This document shows, piece by piece, positions 1 through 7,050 of a stretch of DNA of 8,384 bases. The stretch covers positions 1 through 8,384 of the forward strand of contig CACXCQ010000192.1 in NCBI GenBank assembly GCA_902766185.1, given 5' to 3'. A program made the translations under genes and the position numbers. How positions within the stretch are numbered: the first letter of the stretch is position 1; every line of letters starts with the position of its first letter. This DNA comes from an uncultured Eubacteriales bacterium. Lineage in GTDB: Bacteria > Bacillota > Clostridia > Peptostreptococcales > Anaerovoracaceae. Below the pieces are notes generated by a model. That model saw only the letters and a program-made list of their open reading frames with translations. It was not told the origin of the DNA and did not search any database.

Positions 1-146
1 CAGAGGAAGCTCCGGCTGAGGCTCCTGCAGAGGAACCCGCTGTGGAAGAAGCTCCCGTCGAAGCACCGGCTGAAGAGCCTGCCGCAGAAGAAGCTCCGGC
101 TGAAGAATCAGCTGAGGAAGCTCCCGCTGAGGCACCGGCAGAGTAA
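1..146 (+). CDS. C-terminal end of an unidentified protein with a Glu/Ala/Pro-rich repeat tail (5' part outside window)
   Basis: The reading frame beginning at base 3 is open to a TAA at 144-146 and gives 47 residues made only of Glu, Ala, Pro, Val and one Ser. The residues fall into units that each begin EEAP: two 14-residue units (3-44 and 45-86), then shortened units of 9 (87-113) and 10 (114-143) residues. Such acidic, proline-spaced tails are usually disordered and solvent exposed; they occur as C-terminal extensions on many unrelated bacterial proteins, including ribosome-associated, nucleoid and cell-envelope proteins, so the tail does not reveal the function. The gene converges on recN and ends just before a hairpin terminator. 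The other frames are less plausible: one contains an early stop and the other reads as a Leu/Arg/Lys-rich low-complexity string. That the tail is coding is inferred from its clean periodicity in one frame and the stop followed by a terminator. Confidence 0.7.
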   Translation, partial: EEAPAEAPAEEPAVEEAPVEAPAEEPAAEEAPAEESAEEAPAEAPAE

Positions 147-182
147 GATCTGATCGGCAAGACGACCCAATCGGGTAAACAG

Positions 183-223
183 AAAAAACAGGCTGCTGCA
201 CCAATCTGGTGCGGCAGCCTTTT
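183..223. terminator. Bidirectional rho-independent terminator between convergent genes
   Basis: A 12-bp stem (GGCTGCTGCACC at 191-202 with GGTGCGGCAGCC at 208-219, one G-T wobble) encloses the 5-base loop AATCT. On the plus strand it is followed by TTTTACTTTT; on the minus strand the six A residues at 183-188 become a T-run just after the hairpin. It can therefore end both the plus-strand gene stopping at 146 and the minus-strand argR-recN transcript, whose recN stop lies about 45 bases upstream on that strand. Confidence 0.9.
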
Positions 224-266
224 ACTTTTGTTCCGGTTCATTCGGATCATCCGAAGCCGTGCATCT

Positions 267-1895
267 TCATCCTCTGGACGCAGCCTCCATCAGCTCCCGG
301 GCGGAACTGCGGGTGGTGGATGTAACGGTCTCCCCTCCGAGGAGCCGGGCGATCTCGTCCACCTTTTCCTCCTGGGACAGAGCCGCAACCCGGGTGTAGG
401 TACGGGTCTCATCGCTGAACTTTTCGATGCGGTAGTGGTGCTGACCGAAGGCAGCGATCTGGGGAAGGTGGGTGATGCAGATGACCTGGTGGTTTGCTGC
501 GATCTCCCGCATTTTTCGGCCCACAACGCTGGCGGAAACGCCGCTGATGCCGGCATCGATCTCGTCAAAGATCATGGCGGGGATACCGTCGTAGTCGCCG
601 GTGATCTTCTTGAAAGCGAGCATGATACGGGACATCTCACCGCCGGAGGCGATCTTGCTGAGCGGCTTCAGCTCCTCTCCGCGGTTGGTGCTGATCATGA
701 ATTCCACGATGTCCTTTCCTTCGGCGCTGAAGTCCTGAGCCTGCCGGAATTCCACGGCGAAGCGGCTGTCGGCGAAGTTCAGCTGGGAAAGCTCTCTGCT
801 GATCTCTTCCTGGAGACTGAGGGCAGCGGCCTTCCTGGCATCGGTGAGCCGGTTGCACGCGCCCTGCAGCGCGATGCGGATCTTCTTCAGTTCATCTTCA
901 AGCTGCTGGCGCCTGCCGCTGTTGTCCTGGATGTCGGCCAGCTTTTGGGAAAGCTCCTGCTGATACTCCAGAAGCTCCGGAACGCTCTTGCCGTGCTTGG
1001 AGACCAGACGGCTGATCTGATCGAGACGGGCCAGCTTCTGGTCCAACTCCTCCGGTGAAAAGACGATTCCGTCCCTTTGGCCGCGAACCTCTGAAGCGAC
1101 ATCCTCAAGCTCATAGTATACCGCGGAAAGACGCTCCCCGAGTTCCGCGATCTCAGGAGAGAACTCGCCGGCGCCGCTCACCATATCCCGGATCTGTTTC
1201 AGCGCGGGCAGGCAGGCATAGTCTCCATCGGAGAGAAGCTCATAGGAGCCGGCCAGCTGTTCGTAAATGGTCTCGCTGTTCTGGAGAATGTTGATCTCCT
1301 GCTCCAGGCGCTCATCCTCACCGATGACGAGACCGGCCGCCTCCAGCTCCTGCAGCTCAAAAGCCATGAAATCCCGCTGGCGCGCGCCTTCCGCAGCCAG
1401 TGCGATGAGTTCCTTCAGCCGCTGCTGCAGGGCGGAATACTGCTCATAGAGAAGGGCGACAGCCTCACGGGCCGGGCGGATCGTGTCCGCATGATAATTG
1501 TCCAGAAGACGGATGTGACTCGCCGGATCCAGAAGGGACTGGTGGTCATACTGACCGTGGATGTCCGCAAGGGTCCTGCTGACAGCGGAAAGCTGCCCAA
1601 GGGTCACCATGGAATCATCGACGCGGCAGATATTGCGTCCGGAGGCGGAGATTTCCCGGGTCAGCAGATACTCCCGACCTTCCGCGTCGTCGGCGGTCAT
1701 CTGGATCACCGCTTTATCCTCGCCGGTGCGCACAAAAGAGGAATCCGCCCGGCTGCCCAGAGCCAGACTGACGGCTTCCACTACAATGGATTTACCGGCG
1801 CCCGTTTCACCGGTAATGATATTGAGACCATCGTGAAAATCGATCTCCGTGTGATCGATGATGGCGAAATTCCGGATGCTGATGTGTCTGATCAT
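267..1895 (-). CDS. recN: DNA repair protein RecN (SMC-like ATPase)
   Basis: RecN is a cytoplasmic SMC-family ATPase that gathers at double-strand breaks and supports RecA-dependent repair. The 542-residue protein has the family's usual length (about 550-570). An N-terminal half-ATPase domain carries Walker A GETGAGKS at residues 29-36 after the typical opening IRNFAIID. The middle, roughly residues 150-380, is rich in Glu, Leu, Gln and Lys and fits the short coiled-coil arms. The C-terminal half-ATPase has the ABC-type signature SGGEMSR (417-423), Walker B AMIFDEID (D444, E445) and the RecN-typical THLPQIAAFG segment from about 474. The start is the ATG that gives the normal RecN N-terminus, six bases after the argR stop; no good Shine-Dalgarno sequence lies before it, so translation is probably coupled to argR. 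No LexA-type box is visible near it. Identification is very secure. Confidence 0.97.
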   Translation of the reverse strand: MIRHISIRNFAIIDHTEIDFHDGLNIITGETGAGKSIVVEAVSLALGSRADSSFVRTGEDKAVIQMTADDAEGREYLLTREISASGRNICRVDDSMVTLGQLSAVSRTLADIHGQYDHQSLLDPASHIRLLDNYHADTIRPAREAVALLYEQYSALQQRLKELIALAAEGARQRDFMAFELQELEAAGLVIGEDERLEQEINILQNSETIYEQLAGSYELLSDGDYACLPALKQIRDMVSGAGEFSPEIAELGERLSAVYYELEDVASEVRGQRDGIVFSPEELDQKLARLDQISRLVSKHGKSVPELLEYQQELSQKLADIQDNSGRRQQLEDELKKIRIALQGACNRLTDARKAAALSLQEEISRELSQLNFADSRFAVEFRQAQDFSAEGKDIVEFMISTNRGEELKPLSKIASGGEMSRIMLAFKKITGDYDGIPAMIFDEIDAGISGVSASVVGRKMREIAANHQVICITHLPQIAAFGQHHYRIEKFSDETRTYTRVAALSQEEKVDEIARLLGGETVTSTTRSSARELMEAASRG

Positions 1896-1901
1896 TTGAG
1901 T

Positions 1902-2354
1902 CTATTTGTGAAGCAGTGCGTTCAGACGGTCCACCACCTGCTGCGTATTGGCGGGATCATCCACCACCAGCAGGACGGTGTTGTCACCTGCTACGGAACC
2001 GATGACGTGTTCCAGGCCAAAGTTATCCAGAGTTTCCGCGGCGGCATTGGCGCAGCCGGAAAGGGCTTTGACCAGAACGATATTCCCGGAGGACGCGATG
2101 GATCGGACTGTCTCACGATATATATTGGAGAGACGGTCAGAGATCAATCCGTCCTGACCGGAGGAAACAGTATAACGATATTTTCCTGAGGATGAAAGAG
2201 ACTTCACCAGCTGCAGCTCCTTGATGTCTCTGGAAACTGTAGCCTGGGTGACATCATACCCGTACTCCCTCAGCATGGATACAAGCTTGTCCTGAGTTTC
2301 GATCTCGTTGTTCTCGATCAACTCGAGGATCTTGTTCTGTCTGGAAATTCGCAT
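1902..2354 (-). CDS. argR: Arginine repressor ArgR (AhrC family)
   Basis: ArgR is a hexameric, arginine-sensing DNA-binding protein that represses arginine synthesis genes and in many Firmicutes activates arginine catabolism. The 150-residue length is standard. Residues 1-65 form the winged helix-turn-helix with the family motif TQATVSRDIKELQLVK (36-51; S41 and R42 lie in the recognition helix). Residues about 75-150 are the oligomerisation and arginine-binding domain, with GNIVLVKALSGCANAAAETLD-like core helices (90-110) and the ligand-binding loop GSVAGDNT (119-126). The start is supported by a strong GGGAGG Shine-Dalgarno sequence (plus-strand CCTCCC at 2361-2366) six bases before the ATG. 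It is the first gene of an argR-recN pair, an arrangement common in Firmicutes, where ArgR is not otherwise related to repair. An ARG-box-like sequence overlaps its promoter, suggesting autoregulation. Confidence 0.97.
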   Translation of the reverse strand: MRISRQNKILELIENNEIETQDKLVSMLREYGYDVTQATVSRDIKELQLVKSLSSSGKYRYTVSSGQDGLISDRLSNIYRETVRSIASSGNIVLVKALSGCANAAAETLDNFGLEHVIGSVAGDNTVLLVVDDPANTQQVVDRLNALLHK

Positions 2355-2360
2355 ACGAAA

Positions 2361-2366
2361 CCTCCC
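2361..2366 (-). promoter_or_regulatory. Shine-Dalgarno sequence of argR
   Basis: On the minus strand the bases read GGGAGG, six bases before the argR ATG at 2354. This is the strongest ribosome binding site on the minus strand and fixes the argR start; recN, the second gene, has nothing comparable. Confidence 0.8.
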
Positions 2367-2401
2367 GTGTCATTTGATAATATTTGGCAATTCTTTGGTA
2401 T

Positions 2402-2435
2402 AGTATAGCATAAATATTCATTCGGGGAACATAAT
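2402..2435 (-). promoter_or_regulatory. Probable argR promoter (sigma-A type)
   Basis: On the minus strand a good -10 hexamer, TATACT, lies at 2402-2407, about 47 bases before the argR ATG. The -35 region is weak: at 16-18 base spacing only T/C-rich hexamers such as TTCCCC are found. A weak -35 would fit a regulated promoter. The ARG-box-like site sits between the two elements. The -10 is seen directly; its use is inferred. Confidence 0.55.
2405..2422. promoter_or_regulatory. Candidate ARG box (ArgR operator)
   Basis: Read on the minus strand this site is AATGAATATTTATGCTAT. Against the family operator pattern TGAAT-WWWW-ATTCA, the left half-site TGAAT is perfect, the spacer ATTT is all A/T, and the right half ATGCT matches three of five bases, so 8 of 10 core positions agree. 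It abuts the -10 hexamer of the argR promoter, where a bound ArgR hexamer would block polymerase. Autorepression of argR is well known in this family; that it occurs here is inference. Confidence 0.5.
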
Positions 2436-2443
2436 CCTTTGTT

Positions 2444-2472
2444 TTTCTTTTGTATCATCTGTGTGGTATACT
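2444..2472 (+). promoter_or_regulatory. Probable promoter of the ruvC operon (extended -10)
   Basis: The extended -10 sequence TGGTATACT (TATACT at 2467-2472, TGN at 2464-2466) lies 34 bases before the ruvC ATG at 2507. A 17-base spacer leads back to the weak -35 TTTCTT (2444-2449); extended -10 promoters often have poor -35 elements. Transcription would begin around 2479-2481, downstream of the in-frame ATG at 2450, which supports the shorter ruvC start. A second extended -10-like sequence TGGTATAGT (2396-2404), with TTGATA at 2374-2379 and a 19-base spacer, could be an upstream promoter for the same operon. Confidence 0.55.
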
Positions 2473-2506
2473 ATATCATGTGTATAGCAAAGGCAGGGCT
2501 CACAGA

Positions 2507-3007
2507 ATGAGGATATTAGGAATCGATCCGGGATACGCGATCCTGGGATACGGTGTTATCGAAAAAACAGGAAATCACTTCCGCGCGGTGAATTACGGGG
2601 CGGTGACCACGGACAAGGATATGCCTATGCCCCAGCGGCTGGAGCATCTCTACACCAGCCTGCGGGAGATCATCGAAGAACAGCGGCCCCAGGTGGCTTC
2701 CATCGAGCAGCTGTATTTCAACAACAACGCGAAGACCGCCATCCAGGTGGGGCAGGCCAGAGGAGTGGCCATTCTCGCCTGTGTCAGAGGCGGCATCGAG
2801 ATCGCGGAATACACCCCTCTGCAGATCAAACAGGCCCTGGTGGGCTATGGCCGGGCGGACAAGAAACAGGTGCAGTTCATGGTGAAGACCATGCTGAACC
2901 TGGCCCAGGTGCCGAAGCCGGACGATACGGCGGACGCCCTGGCTGCGGCCATCTGCCACGGACACTCGGCGGATACCCGGGACCGGCTGAAAAAACTGCG
3001 GGGATAA
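2507..3007 (+). CDS. ruvC: Holliday junction endonuclease RuvC
   Basis: RuvC is the dimeric Mg2+-dependent nuclease that cuts Holliday junctions symmetrically, working with the RuvAB branch-migration motor. The chosen ATG gives 166 residues, the family's normal size, and begins MRILGIDPG with the first catalytic acid at D7. E67 in SIEQLYFNNN and D140 and D143 in PDDTADALAAAICH complete the four acidic active-site residues of the RNase H-like fold. The frame is open upstream to an ATG at 2450, but those 19 extra residues have no family counterpart and the best promoter lies inside them. A modest AGGG (2495-2498) precedes the chosen start. It is first in the ruvC-ruvA-ruvB-queA-tgt-rlmD operon, 18 bases before ruvA. 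Nothing is missing or unusual in the protein. Confidence 0.96.
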   Translation: MRILGIDPGYAILGYGVIEKTGNHFRAVNYGAVTTDKDMPMPQRLEHLYTSLREIIEEQRPQVASIEQLYFNNNAKTAIQVGQARGVAILACVRGGIEIAEYTPLQIKQALVGYGRADKKQVQFMVKTMLNLAQVPKPDDTADALAAAICHGHSADTRDRLKKLRG

Positions 3008-3025
3008 AGGACAGGAGAAACAAAT

Positions 3026-3625
3026 ATGATTGGATTTTTAAGAGGAATACTGGCAGAGAAGGGCGACGGCTTCATCATCGTGGATGTGGGCGGCGTAGGC
3101 TATTTCGTCAACGTGCCGGCCAATATCAGCGCCTACCGCAAGGCGGAGGGCGAGGAGGTCACGGTCCATACCGCCATGATCGTCCGGGAGGATGACATCA
3201 GCCTGTACGGGTTTTCCAGCCGGGGAGAGCTGGAGGCCTTCCGCAAGCTGATCACCGTCAGCGGCATCGGCGCAAAGGCAGGCATATCCATTCTTTCCGC
3301 ATTCACCCTTGACCAGCTGAAGCAGGCCATCGCCTTTGAGGACGCCAAGTCCCTGCAGAAGGCCAACGGCATCGGAAAGAAGACGGCGGAGCGCATCGTG
3401 CTGGAGCTGAAGGACAAGTTCACCATGGACGGCGTCGCCGCGGCAGAGGACATGCCTGGAGAAGAGGGCGCGGCTGCCCCTGCGGGAGGCAGGGCAGAGG
3501 CGGTGAACGCGCTGATGGCGCTGGGCTACAGCCGGGCAGAAGCCATGAGTGCAGTATCCACGGTCAAAGAGCAGGATCTCACCACAGAGGAATACATCAA
3601 GAAGGCGCTGAAGAATCTGTTCTGA
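3026..3625 (+). CDS. ruvA: Holliday junction branch migration protein RuvA
   Basis: RuvA forms tetramers that bind the four-way junction and load the RuvB motors. The 199-residue protein shows all three domains: the N-terminal OB fold (about 1-63, beginning MIGFLRG), a central region with two helix-hairpin-helix motifs (LITVSGIGAKAG at 75-86 and LQKANGIGKKTAERIV at 110-125), and, after an acidic Ala/Gly/Glu/Pro linker (about 135-157), the small domain III that contacts RuvB (EAVNALMALGYSRAEAMSAV, 158-177). An AGGAG Shine-Dalgarno sequence at 3013-3017 stands eight bases before the ATG. The first hairpin motif reads SGIGAKAG rather than the more common G-[IV]-G-P-K; this looks like ordinary variation. 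RuvA-RuvB adjacency is near universal. Confidence 0.97.
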   Translation: MIGFLRGILAEKGDGFIIVDVGGVGYFVNVPANISAYRKAEGEEVTVHTAMIVREDDISLYGFSSRGELEAFRKLITVSGIGAKAGISILSAFTLDQLKQAIAFEDAKSLQKANGIGKKTAERIVLELKDKFTMDGVAAAEDMPGEEGAAAPAGGRAEAVNALMALGYSRAEAMSAVSTVKEQDLTTEEYIKKALKNLF

Positions 3626-3669
3626 TCGGAGCATAGAAAAGAGCGCATAGATAACAGGAAGAGAAAGCA

Positions 3670-4710
3670 ATGGATTACGAAGAAAGAATCACGGCAGCGG
3701 AGCTGGGCGAAGGCGAGTACCGGCAGGAGGTGACGCTGCGCCCCCAGAGCCTGGAGGATTACATCGGCCAGAAGACGGCCACGGACAACCTGAAGGTGTT
3801 CATCGAAGCGGCCAAGCTTCGGGGAGAGCCTCTGGACCACGTGCTGTTCTACGGCCCTCCGGGGCTGGGCAAGACGACTCTGGCAGGGATCATCGCCAAC
3901 GAGATGGGTGTGGATATCCGCATCACCTCAGGTCCTGCCATCGAGCGGGCGGGTGACTTGGCGGCGATCCTCACGAATCTGAATGAGAACGATGTTCTGT
4001 TCATCGACGAGATCCACCGGCTGAACCGATCGGTGGAGGAAGTCCTGTACTCCGCCATGGAGGATTTTGCTCTGGATATCATCATCGGCAAGGGACCATC
4101 GGCCAGATCCATCCGGCTGGACATCGCCAGATTCACTCTCATCGGCGCGACCACCAGAGCAGGGAGCCTGTCGGCGCCCCTGCGGGACCGGTTCGGGGTA
4201 AACTGCAAATTTGAGATGTACACGAAGGACGAGCTGGCCCAGATCATCCGCAGGACAGCGAGACTTCTGGAGGTGACGGCTGACGACCAGTCCGTGGACG
4301 AAATGGCCCGAAGGTCCCGGGGAACGCCCCGTATCGCCAACCGCCTGCTGAAGCGGGTGAGGGACTTCTCCCAGGTCAAGGGGGACGGCAACATCGATAT
4401 CGACATCACCCGGGAGGCGCTGAGCGCTCTGGGCGTGGATTATATGGGACTGGAGAATCTGGACCGGGAGATCCTGCGGACCATCATCGAGCGGTTCGAC
4501 GGCGGCCCTGTGGGCATCGACACCATCGCGGCATCCATCGGCGAGGAGAGGGTGACCATCGAGGACGTGTACGAGCCATATCTTATCCAGGCAGGCTTCC
4601 TGCACAGGACCCAGAAGGGCCGGGTAGTGTCACGGCTTGCCTATCAGCATCTTGGCCTGGATTACGACGAGGATGAGGAGCAGCAGATCTCCATCAACAT
4701 AAGCGACTGA
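3670..4710 (+). CDS. ruvB: Holliday junction branch migration ATPase RuvB
   Basis: RuvB is the hexameric AAA+ motor that drives branch migration of RuvA-bound Holliday junctions. The 346-residue protein matches the family length. It contains the RuvB N-terminal segment [12 protein letters not shown] (23-34), Walker A GPPGLGKT (62-69), Walker B FIDEIH (111-116), sensor 1 GATT (159-162), the arginine-finger segment LRDRFG (171-176, R174 being the likely finger) and sensor 2 [12 protein letters not shown] (218-229). The C-terminal winged-helix domain (about 255-332) includes the conserved [11 protein letters not shown] and [10 protein letters not shown] stretches; a short acidic tail, DYDEDEEQQ, follows. 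The Shine-Dalgarno sequence is AGGAAGAG (3656-3663). The 44-base gap after ruvA is the widest in the operon but shows no promoter or terminator. Confidence 0.98.
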   Translation: MDYEERITAAELGEGEYRQEVTLRPQSLEDYIGQKTATDNLKVFIEAAKLRGEPLDHVLFYGPPGLGKTTLAGIIANEMGVDIRITSGPAIERAGDLAAILTNLNENDVLFIDEIHRLNRSVEEVLYSAMEDFALDIIIGKGPSARSIRLDIARFTLIGATTRAGSLSAPLRDRFGVNCKFEMYTKDELAQIIRRTARLLEVTADDQSVDEMARRSRGTPRIANRLLKRVRDFSQVKGDGNIDIDITREALSALGVDYMGLENLDREILRTIIERFDGGPVGIDTIAASIGEERVTIEDVYEPYLIQAGFLHRTQKGRVVSRLAYQHLGLDYDEDEEQQISINISD

Positions 4711-4718
4711 GGAGAAGT

Positions 4719-5852
4719 ATGAAGATCGACGCATTTGATTACCATCTTCCGGAGCACCTGATCGCCCAGAAGCCCGCGGACCGCAGGGACGGATCCCGGC
4801 TTCTGGTGGTTCACCGGGAGACTGGAGAAACTGAACATAAACATTTTTATGACATCCTGGATTACTTAAATCCGGGAGATTGTCTTGTTTTGAACGATTC
4901 CAGGGTCCTGCCGGCGCGGCTTTACGGCCGGAAAATGCCCAAAGGACAGGCTTCCGGCACGGAACCCGCCGGTGCCAGGGTGGAGTTTCTGCTGATCCGG
5001 CGGACCCGGGAAGAAGACGCACCCGAAAGGGGAAGCGAGGTCTGGGAGACCATGGTCCGGCCGGGAAGACGGCTGAAGCCAGGCGATACGGTATGCTTCA
5101 GCGGGCCGGGAAGCGAGCTCGCTGACCAGCCTTTGCTCAGGGCCGAGATCCTTGACTTTGGCGAGGACGGTACCCGAATCGTCCGTTTCGATTACGAGGG
5201 TATCTTCATGGAGCGGCTGGAACAGGTGGGGACCATGCCTCTGCCGCCCTATATCCAGAGACCCGGCGAGGACGAGGACCGGGAGCGGTACCAGACCGTC
5301 TACAACCGGATCGAGGGCTCCGTGGCAGCGCCTACGGCTGGGCTGCACTTCACGAAGGAGCTTCTGGCAAAGGCAGAGGAGAAGGGCGTTGAGCTGGCCT
5401 TCGTCACGTTGCACGTGGGAATCGGCACCTTCCGGCCGGTAAAGAGCGAGACGGTGGAAGAACACCACATGCATTTCGAGGAGTACACCATCAGCGAAGA
5501 AGCGGCGGAGATCATCAACCGAGCAAAACGGGAGGGCCGGCGGGTCATCAGCGTTGGCACCACCTCCACGAGGACGGTGGAAAGCGCCGCGGTCTTCTGC
5601 CAGCAAGACGGTGCGGATGCCGGCTGCTGGCAGGTGAAGCCCGGCTCCGCGAGCACGGGGATATTCATCTACCCGGGGTACGAATTCAGGATCGTGGACG
5701 CGCTGATCACTAATTTTCATCTGCCGAAATCCACTCTGCTGATGCTGATCTCAGCCCTCTACGACCGGGAGAAGATCCTGGAGGTCTACCAGGAAGCGAT
5801 CCGGGAGGAATACCGGTTCTTTTCCTACGGGGACGCCATGTTCATTGAGTAG
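4719..5852 (+). CDS. queA: S-adenosylmethionine:tRNA ribosyltransferase-isomerase QueA
   Basis: QueA transfers and isomerises the ribosyl group of S-adenosylmethionine onto preQ1 in tRNA, making epoxyqueuosine at wobble position 34. It acts after Tgt, encoded next. Family motifs run through the protein: [15 protein letters not shown] (54-68), [10 protein letters not shown] (170-179), [13 protein letters not shown] (200-212), [12 protein letters not shown] (230-241), [11 protein letters not shown] (279-289), IFIYPGYEF with [13 protein letters not shown] (315-343) and FFSYGDAMF (367-375). At 377 residues it is about 30-35 longer than typical QueA proteins (near 342-356). The extra residues appear to lie in Gly/Pro/Glu-rich insertions around 73-86, 96-108 and 128-137, and in a Cys-containing loop around 292-308, all between conserved blocks. 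GGAG (4711-4714) directly follows the ruvB stop, only eight bases separate the genes, and no preQ1 riboswitch can fit between them. Confidence 0.97.
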   Translation: MKIDAFDYHLPEHLIAQKPADRRDGSRLLVVHRETGETEHKHFYDILDYLNPGDCLVLNDSRVLPARLYGRKMPKGQASGTEPAGARVEFLLIRRTREEDAPERGSEVWETMVRPGRRLKPGDTVCFSGPGSELADQPLLRAEILDFGEDGTRIVRFDYEGIFMERLEQVGTMPLPPYIQRPGEDEDRERYQTVYNRIEGSVAAPTAGLHFTKELLAKAEEKGVELAFVTLHVGIGTFRPVKSETVEEHHMHFEEYTISEEAAEIINRAKREGRRVISVGTTSTRTVESAAVFCQQDGADAGCWQVKPGSASTGIFIYPGYEFRIVDALITNFHLPKSTLLMLISALYDREKILEVYQEAIREEYRFFSYGDAMFIE

Positions 5853-7046
<1,194 letters not shown>

Positions 7047-7050
7047 CCTG

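Noticed and set aside
228..2189. Long plus-strand open frames antisense to recN and argR (228-1058 and 1491-2189)
   Set aside because: Both are shadows of securely identified minus-strand genes; one even begins at the terminator and the other spans the argR-recN junction. No family motifs or good ribosome binding sites.
2421..2450. Possible LexA (SOS) box near GAACATAATCC upstream of ruvC
   Set aside because: The Gram-positive LexA pattern needs GAAC-N4-GTTC; only the left half is present, with no matching right half at the correct distance.
2450..2506. Longer RuvC starting at ATG 2450
   Set aside because: The extra 19 residues are absent from the family, and the extended -10 promoter at 2464-2472 lies inside that extension.
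3626..3669. Internal promoter or terminator in the ruvA-ruvB gap
   Set aside because: The 44 bases are purine-rich with a loose GAGCATAG / GAGCGCATAG similarity, but there is no -10/-35 pair and no hairpin with a T-run.
4690..4719. preQ1 riboswitch ahead of the queuosine genes
   Set aside because: Only eight bases separate ruvB and queA and 33 separate queA and tgt; no H-type pseudoknot or C-rich loop pattern is visible. queA and tgt are also late, RNA-acting steps that are usually not riboswitch controlled.
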